From Terriglobia bacterium (GTDB taxonomy: Bacteria > Acidobacteriota > Terriglobia > Bryobacterales > Bryobacteraceae): 64,000 bases of DNA. Positions 1 to 8,829 of this stretch are shown in pieces; within the stretch, counting starts at the first letter, position 1, and every line of letters starts with the position of its first letter. Below the pieces are notes generated by a model that searched no databases, was not told the DNA's origin, and was given only the letters and a program-made list of their open reading frames with translations. The stretch is from positions 62,001-126,000 of the forward strand of contig JAJPHN010000025.1 of assembly GCA_021325235.1 (NCBI GenBank), written 5' to 3'. A program made the position numbers and the translations under genes.

Positions 1-154
1 TGCGGTGAAGAACCGAGATGTCAAGAGCTTCCGGCCACCAGTCGCGATTTCGGCGCCCGCGCGCGCCATGCGCAACCGGGCACTTCGCGGCGCCCGCAAC
101 CGTTTGACCATTGTTGCTGACGGCCGCCGCTGGCTCAATTACTTCTTTTTCCAT
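1..154 (-). CDS. katG: Catalase-peroxidase, N-terminal part (runs off the window)
   Basis: Only the first 51 codons are visible. The ATG lies at 154-152, behind an AGGAGAG ribosome site. The translation contains a KCPVAHG segment followed by [16 protein letters not shown], which is the conserved start of the bifunctional haem catalase-peroxidase KatG. This enzyme removes hydrogen peroxide in the cytoplasm. The start codon lies inside the end of the upstream Fur-family gene (16-base overlap), so the two are almost certainly one transcript, as in the furA-katG pairs known from other bacteria. Haem-ligand and catalytic residues lie outside the window, so activity cannot be judged. Confidence 0.85.
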   Translation of the reverse strand, partial: MEKEVIEPAAAVSNNGQTVAGAAKCPVAHGARGRRNRDWWPEALDISVLHR

Positions 155-609
155 GTATTTATTCTCTCCTTTAAACCTGAATCCTGAGTGGGAGCGCGCC
201 GGGACGCGCATTGAGTGCACAGCCCGCGGCAGATAAGTTCGCATTCGCGAAGTACCCGCTTGCCCAGAGAGGCTGCAGCGGGCCGGGGTACGGCATACCA
301 GTCCATGTCCTCGATCTTGCCGCAGCGGTCGCAGATGAAGTGATGATGCCGGGTACCTGTCGCATCGAATCGGGCTGCCCGGCCCTCCATCGCCACCTCA
401 CGCACCAGACCAGCCTGCACCAGGTCGCGAAGATTGTTATAAATTGTCGCCCTCGAGGAGCGCGGATCGACACGATTGACAGCTTCGAAGATCTCCGCAG
501 CTGTAGGGTGAGAGGTTTGCTTCATCAGAAACGCCATGACTGCGTAGCGCTGCGGAGTGCTTCGAAGACCGCTACCCGCCAGCGATCGTTTGATAGCGTC
601 GGGGTTCAT
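139..609 (-). CDS. Fur/PerR-family metalloregulator controlling katG
   Basis: A 156-residue Fur-family repressor. The N-terminal winged helix ([14 protein letters not shown] through [13 protein letters not shown]) is followed by the metal-binding dimerisation domain with [14 protein letters not shown] and a second CxxC (CTQC) near the C-terminus, the usual structural zinc site. The HHH-x-C-x2-C pattern and the position directly before katG favour a peroxide sensor (PerR/FurA type) over an iron regulator. I chose the ATG at 609; an in-frame TTG at 615 would add two residues but sits closer to the operator. The gene overlaps katG by 16 bases, which suggests translational coupling. It is probably autoregulated through the palindrome just upstream. 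Confidence 0.88.
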   Translation of the reverse strand: MNPDAIKRSLAGSGLRSTPQRYAVMAFLMKQTSHPTAAEIFEAVNRVDPRSSRATIYNNLRDLVQAGLVREVAMEGRAARFDATGTRHHHFICDRCGKIEDMDWYAVPRPAAASLGKRVLRECELICRGLCTQCASRRAPTQDSGLKERINTWKKK

Positions 610-619
610 GAACAACTAT

Positions 620-650
620 TTAGATCATATCTAATCTGAAATTAAGTCAA
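620..650 (-). promoter_or_regulatory. Putative Fur/PerR box and promoter of the fur-katG operon
   Basis: The palindrome TTAGATCATATCTAA at 620-634 has 6-base perfect arms and resembles the 7-1-7 PerR/Fur box layout. On the minus strand a TTGACT (650-645) is followed after 15 bases by TATGAT (629-624), so the palindrome covers the -10 box. A repressor bound here would block transcription of its own gene and katG. The motif is seen directly; the role is inferred from family and position. Confidence 0.55.
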
Positions 651-679
651 GCCTGGCGGCTCCAATTCCAAAAAAACGC

Positions 680-3616
680 TCAAGGCAAGTTTGATGAATG
701 CTTGGATTTCCGAGCCAGAAGTCGCAACAAGCCAAATACCGCGAGTACCAGCGCCGTTGCGAGTGTAATCGTGGCGCCGATGAGGAAGGCGCGCGGGCGA
801 TACAGGAAACGTACGCGGTGTTTGCCCGGAGTTAGTAGAACGCCTCGGAAATAATAATTCGTTGTGAGTATCGGAGCATCTCGACCGTCCACTTCCGCCT
901 TCCAGCCGGGATAGGCCGTATCGTTCAGCATCAGCAATCCCGAACCAAGCGCATTTGCCTCGATCACTACCTGCTGTGAAGAGTAATGGGCGATCACTGC
1001 GGGGGTAAGCTGCGGCGAAGAGCGGTTATCAAACTGAAACAATTTTGCTTCGTTGGATTTTGTGAGCGCGTGGCTGTTCACCACTACGGCGCGAAAGGGA
1101 TCGAATGCAGGATCGGCAAGACGCTTCAATACCATAGCGTCGTCAGGTTCCAAGTCGACCTGATAAAACACCGCTGCGCGTGGCAAAACATGGTCGTATT
1201 CGGAAATCTTCACTTCGCGATCATAGACCGGCTCAAAGACACTCTGAGGTGCGGCCGGTCGATCACCGAAATGCAGATCAGACCAGCCGGCCCAGTCGGC
1301 AGCCGTGTTACCGGCCGGTCCCGGTCCGGTCGAAAAGAGCAACTGTATGGGTTGTCCGGCATACGAGCGGAGATCGATTTCGCCTTCCATCCAGCGGCGG
1401 TCGGAGGTGTTGTGCTTGGGGTCGATGTACTTTGAAAATACACGCTGAATTGAGCCGCTCTTATCTCTCAGTTCGATTGAAAAGTCGACTCCATCCCCGG
1501 GAAGGCTCCAGGCTCCCGTTTCGATCCCATAAGAAAAGCGAAAAACCGGGTGCGACCTGGGTACCACGACATCATATGGCAAGCGCTCATAGGGCGGATG
1601 TTCCCCAAGCGTACGCCGGATCTCTTTATTGATGCTGAAAGTCTGGTCACTAACCTGGCTTTCGTGGCCTGGCGTCAGATGGCCTCGGTTCTGTTCGAGG
1701 ATCGCCTCGATAACTGGATCCGGCGGAGCAAAAAAGTTGGTCGCCACGATGTATTTCACCGAAGACAGCTGCAGCAGCCGCTGTGTGACGGGCCGGGTGA
1801 AATCGAACTCGGCAAGACCGCGGAAGCATTGAGATAGTTCGGGCGAGTAAGCGGGCCAGTCCGGAAAAAAAGCCTCAAGCCACGGGAAGTAGTTGCTTAC
1901 GTAAAGCGCGTCGAGATAGCGGATATCAGAGATCTGAAAGGCGGCTGCCCAATTCGGGACGAGTACTCCGTTCTGACCCACGATACGGTATTGATCGCCA
2001 CAATGTCGCTGCAGGAACCGCACAAACGGAGCACCGGCGTACGGATTCGCCGCCGCGCTCGGCATTCTGGCGAACTGATAATACATCGGATAGATATAGT
2101 TCGCACAGAATTCGATTGTAAGTAGTCCGACGAATGCTAGGCCTGCATATTTCTGAATCCGTACCGAGGTTCGGTTAAACCAGATGAGTAAGATAGCGGT
2201 GGCCATTAGCAAACAGATGGCAATACCGAGAGCCAACACCGACATGCCCGGATCAAAGTTCTGCTCAAAGTTGCTTTCCGCAGGGCCTTCGATCCTCGAA
2301 GAAGAGCAAAGGGAAACAACAGAAAGCTGATCGCGAGTGCTATGGTCCGCAAGTGCAGCGATACATTGCGCCTTAGAAGCTGATGCAGACCGATGCCGCT
2401 GAGAATAGCTATCGAAACGGAAAGAAGTAATTCGTTGTACTTAGGGAAATCGAGCAGTCGAAAGAACGGCAGAGCTCCTATCCAATTTACAGCGATGCCG
2501 AAACGCTTCAACACCACGAAAAGCGCAGCAGCAGCAAAGAATAGAGTCTGTGCGCAAAAACTCTCGTTCCGGACCGGCTTGCGGCTCACTGCAGTTCCAA
2601 GAGCTAACAAAGCGAGAAAGAAACTGACAATCCCGAAGTAGTTTCGAAGCCCATAAGTCACGTAAGGCGGAACTATTGTATCTACTGCGCCAAAAACCAG
2701 CGGGAACAGATAGGTAAACGCCGCGAGTACGGTCTTATCGTGCTCCACGCCCCGAAAGGAACCGCCCAGGTGCGTGGGTTCGTGGTTATTCCAGGAGTGT
2801 GGCAGGTATTCGGCGAACGGCAGAATGACGATCATGGAGAGAGCCAGCCCGGCAACCGTTGCAAGCGCAAACGACGACGCACAGTTACGCCAGACCGTTC
2901 GCAAGGCCGCGTCAGAGACGACGCGAATGAAGAAGTAGAGATAGGCGAATGCAAAAAAAAGTAACGTCGTTTCCGGACCGCCTCCGAGAAAGACCATCAG
3001 AATCAACACCGCGATCCACACGATGCAAAGGTAACTACGCTTACGAAGAAGGTGTTCGCCAGCGAATAAGAAGAGCGGCAGCAGCACGGCCACGCTTAGT
3101 TCCGGAATGGTGATGAACAGGATGAAATAGCCGCCGAACATGCAGGCAATTCCGGCAGCGAGCGGGGGCGAAATCCAGAAACAACCGCGCGTACAGGTAA
3201 CAACCAAATCCAGCGATGAACAGCCCTAGCAGTATGTAGAGGTTGTAAGTAACGGGTGTCGGACGGAGTGCCAACAATAAACTCAATGGATAAAACGGCT
3301 GGGACTGCATATTTGCCGCAAACGGTACGCCATATGCCTGATACGGATTCCAGAGTGGAAGCGTCTTCTCGCGCAGATATTGTTGGTGCATCAGCGCGTA
3401 CCAGGGCTCGTTCTGCCACGCCGGAGCGCCCGGGTCGGCCACCTTGTTCCATCGATTTACCGGACCCGGCGTCCCCGCCCAGGCACCTTGCCACAAGATA
3501 CTGGGCGCAGCGCGCGCACTCTCAAGCAGTGTTTTCTTGTCCCAGATGCACGGGTAGAAGCAGGCGTGCAACAAAAACAGAAGAATGGCTGCGGCGCGAA
3601 TCTGCTCATTCCTCAA
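680..3616 (-). pseudogene. YfhO-family multispanning membrane protein, broken by two frameshifts
   Basis: Three overlapping frames (3616-3041, 3207-2206, 2245-680) together give one protein of roughly 970 residues: an N-terminal stretch with WNPYQAYGVPF and PLSLLLAL typical of YfhO, many hydrophobic helices in the middle, and a C-terminal extracytoplasmic domain ending in YPGWKAEVDG, LTPGKHRVRFLYRP and a last membrane helix. YfhO proteins are linked to lipoteichoic-acid or glycolipid glycosylation in Firmicutes; the acidobacterial role is unknown. The first break is at a run of five G (3164-3168): removing one base restores DFAPLAAGIACMFGG. The second lies between about 2255 and 2300. Each break is a single indel, so sequencing error is as likely as true loss of function. 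Confidence 0.8.
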
Positions 3617-3709
3617 GACGGCCGCGCCATCTGTCTCCGATGCGCGGCGCTTCCGCCTCGTCGTTCACTGGTGCTCGACTACCTGTGGCTGAAAGTTGCA
3701 AGTGATGTA

Positions 3710-4150
3710 ATGGATTCCCGTATGGAACTTACTCGCCGCCAATTATCGATGATGCTTGCCCTGGCGCAGGCACAGCTCTCGCGGAGTGAAAATTCGATTC
3801 TTCCGTCGCGCTGCTACAAGTTCGAAGATCTGCCGGTAAAGACAAATTCTAAAACAGGCGCTAAGACACGCCAGGTTTTCCGCGGGGCGACTCACGATGG
3901 CGTCCCGGTCGATCTGCATATTACGACGATGCCTCCAGGCGAGATGCCCCATCCTCCGCATCATCACACGCACGAAGAGATTTTTCTCATTCAGCAGGGT
4001 GCGCTTGAGGCTACTATCGCGGGCAAAACGACAATAGTAGGACCGGGTTCGGTGATCTATATTCATTCGAACGAAGAGCACGGAGTGAAGGCTACGGGCG
4101 ACATACCCGCTCAATACTTTGTCTTCGCGATTGGCGATGTCACGGCTTGA
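3710..4150 (+). CDS. Small cupin-domain protein
   Basis: A 146-residue protein with one cupin barrel. Motif 1 is MPPGEMPHPPHHHTHEEIFLIQQG, a G-x5-HxH-x4-E-x6-G pattern that supplies metal ligands, and motif 2 is GPGSVIYIHSNEEHGVKATG. The N-terminus (TRRQLSMMLALAQAQ) resembles a short Tat-type signal, so export is possible but uncertain. A second in-frame ATG at 3722 would remove four residues. The gene diverges from the YfhO-type gene and converges with the carboxylase gene. Substrate and reaction cannot be told from the sequence. Confidence 0.8.
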   Translation: MDSRMELTRRQLSMMLALAQAQLSRSENSILPSRCYKFEDLPVKTNSKTGAKTRQVFRGATHDGVPVDLHITTMPPGEMPHPPHHHTHEEIFLIQQGALEATIAGKTTIVGPGSVIYIHSNEEHGVKATGDIPAQYFVFAIGDVTA

Positions 4151-4156
4151 TTCTCC

Positions 4157-5755
4157 CTAAAGCGGAATGTTTCCGTGCTTCTTACGCGGCATGGTATCGG
4201 TCTTATTTCGCAGCATGCGTAAAGCCCGTATGACACGCGCACGTGTTTCGTGTGGTTCAATAACATCATCGATATAACCGCGTTCGGCTGCCACAAACGG
4301 GTTGGCGAAGCGGTCACGATACTCCTCGATTTTCTCGCGGCGAATTGCTTCGGGCTCGGAAGCTTTCTCTAGTTCGCGCCGGTAGAGAACGTTTACGGCA
4401 CCCTCCGGGCCCATCACCGCAATTTCGGCCGTCGGATAAGCAAAATTCACGTCGGTTCGCAGATGCTTTGAGCCCATTACGCAATACGCCCCGCCATAGG
4501 CTTTACGTGTGATCACAGTGATCTTCGGGACGGTTGCCTCGGCGTATGCGTAGAGCAGTTTGGCACCGTGACGAATGATTCCGCCAAATTCCTGGGCAGT
4601 GCCCGGCAGGAAACCAGGTACATCCTCAAACGTCAGGATCGGAATGCCGAACGCATCACAAAACCGAACAAAGCGCGCGCCCTTGGTGGATGAATTGATA
4701 TCGAGACAGCCTGCCAGATGCGCCGGCTGGTTCGCCACGATCCCGACCGTTTCGCCGGCCATGCGCGCAAAGCCGACAACGATATTGTGTGCGAAGTGCT
4801 CCGCGATCTCGAAAAAATTAGACTCATCGACTACGCGCGTGATCACGTCTTTGATGTCGTAAGGCTTATTCGATTCAGCCGGCACCAGAGAGTCCAGTTC
4901 GGCGTCGGCTCGATCGTCGGGATCGCTGGTGGCGCGCGTCGGCACACCATCCAAGTTGTTTTGGGGCAGAAATGTCAACAGCTCGCGAATGCGCTGGAGG
5001 CAATCCTCATCTTTCGACGAAAGGAAATGCGCGACCCCGCTCGTTGCGTTGTGCGTCATCGCGCCGCCCAGTTCTTCTTTCGTGACATCTTCATGCGTGA
5101 CGGTTTTGATGACATCGGGACCGGTGACGAACATATGGCTCGTGCCCTCAACCATAAACACGAAATCGGTCAGGGCCGGCGAGTAAACAGCGCCGCCCGC
5201 GCACGGCCCCATGATCGCCGAAATCTGCGGCACTACCCCGCTCGTTAACGTGTTGCGCAGGAAAATATCGGCGTAGCCTGCCAGCGAAACTACACCTTCC
5301 TGGATACGGGCCCCACCAGAATCATTCATGCCGATTATCGGAGCTCCCGTTTTGAGAGCAAGATCCATGATCTTGACGATCTTCTGCGCATTTGCTTCGG
5401 AAAGCGATCCGCCAAAAACCGTGAAGTCCTGCGCAAATACGAAGACCTGCCGTCCATGGATCAGGCCGTGTCCGGTGACAAAGCCGTCGCCATCGATCAC
5501 GTTATGCTGCATGCCGAAATTGTGCGAACGGTGGCGAACCAGCTTATCGATTTCTTCAAAAGTGCCTTCGTCCAGCAGCAGGTCGATACGCTCGCGCGCG
5601 GACAGCTTGCCTTCCCGATGCTGACGCGCTTTCCGTTCGGCGCCCCCGCCCTCCTCAGCACGCGCATGGCGGCGGCGCAGCTCTTCGAGCCGGTTTCTGG
5701 TTTGCGTGTGATCCTCCTCAGTCGACTGCGACGATACAATCATTTTCGTCCGCAT
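4157..5755 (-). CDS. Acyl-CoA (propionyl/methylcrotonyl-type) carboxylase beta subunit
   Basis: A 532-residue carboxyltransferase of the PCCB/MmdA family. The crotonase-fold halves are clear: [20 protein letters not shown] and [13 protein letters not shown] in the N-terminal half, [12 protein letters not shown] and [22 protein letters not shown] in the C-terminal half, ending with the family signature [11 protein letters not shown]. Such subunits transfer carboxyl from biotin to propionyl-CoA or a related acyl-CoA in the cytoplasm. No biotin carboxylase or biotin carrier gene is adjacent, so the partner must be encoded elsewhere. I chose the ATG at 5755; one at 5743 is also possible. It diverges from selB with only 13 bases between the starts. 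Confidence 0.92.
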   Translation of the reverse strand: MRTKMIVSSQSTEEDHTQTRNRLEELRRRHARAEEGGGAERKARQHREGKLSARERIDLLLDEGTFEEIDKLVRHRSHNFGMQHNVIDGDGFVTGHGLIHGRQVFVFAQDFTVFGGSLSEANAQKIVKIMDLALKTGAPIIGMNDSGGARIQEGVVSLAGYADIFLRNTLTSGVVPQISAIMGPCAGGAVYSPALTDFVFMVEGTSHMFVTGPDVIKTVTHEDVTKEELGGAMTHNATSGVAHFLSSKDEDCLQRIRELLTFLPQNNLDGVPTRATSDPDDRADAELDSLVPAESNKPYDIKDVITRVVDESNFFEIAEHFAHNIVVGFARMAGETVGIVANQPAHLAGCLDINSSTKGARFVRFCDAFGIPILTFEDVPGFLPGTAQEFGGIIRHGAKLLYAYAEATVPKITVITRKAYGGAYCVMGSKHLRTDVNFAYPTAEIAVMGPEGAVNVLYRRELEKASEPEAIRREKIEEYRDRFANPFVAAERGYIDDVIEPHETRARVIRALRMLRNKTDTMPRKKHGNIPL

Positions 5756-5768
5756 GTCAGATGGTAAT

Positions 5769-7577
5769 ATGAGCCGCCGCGGCGGCATTGTGGTGGGCAC
5801 GGCGGGGCATATCGATCACGGGAAAACGTCGCTGGTACGCGCACTCACCGGGACCGATACCGACCGGCTTGCAGAAGAGAAGCGGCGCGGCATTTCGATC
5901 GACCTCGGCTTCGCACATCTTGACTTGGAGAACGGGAAAACAATCAGTTTCGTGGATGTTCCGGGGCACGAGCGTTTTATTCGCAATATGCTGGCTGGTG
6001 CCGCCGGAATCGAGGCGGTGCTGCTGGTCGTGGCCGCCGATGAGTGCGTGAAGCCACAGACTCGCGAGCACTTTGACATCTGCCGTCTGCTCGGGATCGA
6101 GCGCGGCATCATCGCCCTAACTAAAAGCGATCTTGTGCTCGAAGCGCAACTTCTGGCTGCTGAAGCGGCCGTACGTGAACTTGTCGCGCGGTCCTTTCTC
6201 GAGACAGCGCCGGTGGTTCCAGTCAGCGCACATTCGGGCCCTGGATTGAAGGAACTGCGGATGGCACTGGCGCAGCTGGCTGAAAACAAGAAAGAGAGAC
6301 AAGCGGATGGATTTGCAAGGCTGCCCGTCGATCGCAGCTTTGCACTGAAAGGCTTCGGCACGGTTGTCACCGGGACGCTGATCGGCGGTGCACTACGCGC
6401 GGGTGATAACGTGCACATCTATCCAACCGGAAAATCAGCGCGCATTCGCGGTTTGCAGGTGCATGGGGCGGCGGTGGAGCGTGCGTTCCCGGGCGAGCGG
6501 ACCGCTGTCAATCTCAGCGGCATCGATCATGCCGAATTGCGCCGCGGTTTCGTCCTCTGCGCAACAGACAGATTCACGCCGACTACCCGGGTCCAGGTCT
6601 CGCTGACCCTGCTGCATGAGAGCAAGCTCGACGCCCGCGAAGAGCTTCTCTTTCACAGCGGAACCTTCGAGAGTCCGGGACGCTTGCGGATGCTCGCTCC
6701 GGGTTACGCCGAGCTCCAGCTAAACGAGCCCGTGCTTGCGTTAGCGGGCGATCGCTTTGTACTGCGCCGCCCTTCACCGTCCGCCACCATCGGGGGCGGC
6801 TCCATTCTCGACATATTTCCGCCCGGCCGGATCAGCCGCGCGAAAATGGCCGTTCGTATTTCGCAGCTCGCCGCCGGCACTCTTAAGGAACGACTCGCGG
6901 TGCTGGTCGAAGAGAAGAGCCAGGGGCGCACCCTGGATGAACTGGTGCGCTTGACGGGCGAAACCCCGCAGCAGATCCGAAACACCATTGCGAACGCGAG
7001 CGCCTTGCTCTACGCTGAGGCCGCGCAGCGCGTACTCAGCAAAGGATGGCTCGAGGCGGCGCGCAAACGAGTCCTCGCAGAGCTTGGCGAATTTCACGCG
7101 TCGCATCCCGCCGAAAATGGCGCCCCGCTTTCACTCGTGCGTTTCGGGATGGAAAATGCTCTGGCCAATTTCGTCCTGACCGGAATGACTGGTATCCGAC
7201 TGCAGGGCGATACGATCGCACTCGCAACGCATCGCGCGCAGTTGAGTGACCGCGAAACCGCCGAACTCACACGGATCGAACAGCAATTTCGTGCCGCTGC
7301 GTATCAACCACCCCCGCCTGGTACTTTCCCGCGCAGCCCTATTGAGCGACTGATCAAATCCGGCAAGCTGGTGCGCGTTTCCAACGATCTGGTTTTCCAC
7401 GCGGACGTGATCGCGCACCTTCGCAGCTCGCTCGCTAACCACAAGGGCCGCCGATTTTCGGTCCCGGAGTTCAAGGATTGGACGCAGATTTCGCGCAAAT
7501 ATGCGATTCCGCTGCTCGAATTCCTCGATCATCAGCATGTGACGCGGCGCGAAGGCGACTTGCGCGTTGTGCTCTGA
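5769..7577 (+). CDS. selB: Selenocysteine-specific elongation factor SelB
   Basis: A 602-residue translation factor. The GTPase domain has GHIDHGKT (residues 13-20, P-loop), [10 protein letters not shown] (switch I), DVPGHE (63-68) and TKSD (118-121). EF-Tu-like domains 2 and 3 follow, then a C-terminal array of winged helices from about residue 350, which in SelB binds the SECIS hairpin of selenoprotein mRNAs. It delivers selenocysteyl-tRNA to in-frame UGA codons. I preferred MSRRGG at 5769 to the earlier ATG at 5754, which overlaps the divergent gene's start. No selA, selD or tRNA-Sec is seen in the window. Confidence 0.95.
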   Translation: MSRRGGIVVGTAGHIDHGKTSLVRALTGTDTDRLAEEKRRGISIDLGFAHLDLENGKTISFVDVPGHERFIRNMLAGAAGIEAVLLVVAADECVKPQTREHFDICRLLGIERGIIALTKSDLVLEAQLLAAEAAVRELVARSFLETAPVVPVSAHSGPGLKELRMALAQLAENKKERQADGFARLPVDRSFALKGFGTVVTGTLIGGALRAGDNVHIYPTGKSARIRGLQVHGAAVERAFPGERTAVNLSGIDHAELRRGFVLCATDRFTPTTRVQVSLTLLHESKLDAREELLFHSGTFESPGRLRMLAPGYAELQLNEPVLALAGDRFVLRRPSPSATIGGGSILDIFPPGRISRAKMAVRISQLAAGTLKERLAVLVEEKSQGRTLDELVRLTGETPQQIRNTIANASALLYAEAAQRVLSKGWLEAARKRVLAELGEFHASHPAENGAPLSLVRFGMENALANFVLTGMTGIRLQGDTIALATHRAQLSDRETAELTRIEQQFRAAAYQPPPPGTFPRSPIERLIKSGKLVRVSNDLVFHADVIAHLRSSLANHKGRRFSVPEFKDWTQISRKYAIPLLEFLDHQHVTRREGDLRVVL

Positions 7578-7580
7578 ACC

Positions 7581-8789
7581 TCAAAGCACTTCAAATATCA
7601 AACACTTCAGATAATGTGTTTCCGGCACAGTGAGCAGGATGGGATGGTCCTGCGCCTGCGTGCGCCGTTCGAGCACTCTTAACGTTTTGCGCGTATCGAG
7701 AGCCGCCGCGGCAATCACCTCGAGCAAATGCGTTTCGGTCATGTGATGCGAACAGGAACAACTCACCAGGATTCCGCCGGGCTTCACCAGCCGCAGGGCT
7801 CGCAGGTTGACTTCCTTATAGCCCCGGACTGCTCCTTCCACCGCGCCGCGCGACTTAGTAAACGCAGGAGGATCAACGATGACAATATCGAACTGCCGCC
7901 GCGCATGCACCAGGCCCGGCAGATATTCGAGCACGTCTGCCTCCTGACGCGTGATGTTCGAGATTCCGTTGCGCCCGGCATTCTCGCCCAGATTGGCGAG
8001 CGCCGGAGCCGAGCTGTCGATTGCCTCGACCGAATCGCACCGGCGGGCCAGGTGCATGGCAAATCCGCCGCTGCCGGAAAAACAATCGAGAGCTTCGCCT
8101 CGAGCATAATGAGCGGCAGCAAGGTAGTTTTCCCGCTGATCGAGGAAGCTGCCCGTCTTTTGTCCGCCGAGCAAATCTGCGCTCCACCGTAGCCCGTTCA
8201 TCAAAAATTCGACGCGGTCCGGAATTTCGCCCGCGAAGACCGTTTTCTCCTGCGGCAGGCTTTCTTTGGTGCGCGAGGGCACATCGTTGCGCGCCAGAAT
8301 ACCGCGGGGCTGAATGATCTTCTGAAGCGCCGATACGATTTCTAAACGCATCCGGTCCATCCCCTGGTTGAGCAGCTGAACGACAAGCCAGTCCGCGTAT
8401 CGATCGACGACCAGCCCGGGCAGAAAATCGCCTTCTGCATGTACCAGCCGGTATGCATCCGAATCGCGAACGAAACGCTGGCGGTATTCGTAAGCGGTGC
8501 GTATCCGGTCATGAAGGAACTTTTCATTTACCGTCTCCACGCGTGAGCTGAGCAGGCGCAACGCAATCTGCGACGTGGTGCTGTAGTGGGCAGTACCGAC
8601 CGCGCGGCCTTTCGGGTCGACGACTCGCACCACATCGCCTGCGCCGGCTTGACCTGCGCTGATCACATCACTCGCAAAAATCCACGGATGTCCGGAACCG
8701 ATGCGATCGGCTGCTCTCCGGTTTACTCGTACGCTCGGCATCGCGTCCACGCACTCAATTCTACGTAGAGCGGCCTCTTTCTCTTTCAT
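7581..8789 (-). CDS. Class I SAM-dependent rRNA methyltransferase, RlmI family
   Basis: A 402-residue protein with an N-terminal PUA RNA-binding domain (VRVNRRAADRIGSGHPWIFASDV) and a C-terminal Rossmann methyltransferase domain: DCFSGSGGFAMHLA is the SAM-binding loop, VDPPAFTKS the DPP(A/R)F catalytic motif, and SCSCSHHM a conserved downstream segment. Members methylate C5 of cytosine in 23S rRNA (RlmI acts on C1962 in E. coli). A second possible start, MPSVRV at 8744, matches the usual beginning of the PUA domain better. The gene converges on selB with a 3-base gap. Confidence 0.9.
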   Translation of the reverse strand: MKEKEAALRRIECVDAMPSVRVNRRAADRIGSGHPWIFASDVISAGQAGAGDVVRVVDPKGRAVGTAHYSTTSQIALRLLSSRVETVNEKFLHDRIRTAYEYRQRFVRDSDAYRLVHAEGDFLPGLVVDRYADWLVVQLLNQGMDRMRLEIVSALQKIIQPRGILARNDVPSRTKESLPQEKTVFAGEIPDRVEFLMNGLRWSADLLGGQKTGSFLDQRENYLAAAHYARGEALDCFSGSGGFAMHLARRCDSVEAIDSSAPALANLGENAGRNGISNITRQEADVLEYLPGLVHARRQFDIVIVDPPAFTKSRGAVEGAVRGYKEVNLRALRLVKPGGILVSCSCSHHMTETHLLEVIAAAALDTRKTLRVLERRTQAQDHPILLTVPETHYLKCLIFEVL

Positions 8790-8829
8790 CCGATCACTTT
8801 GCTAGCCTCGTATTAATCCATGTTCCCGA

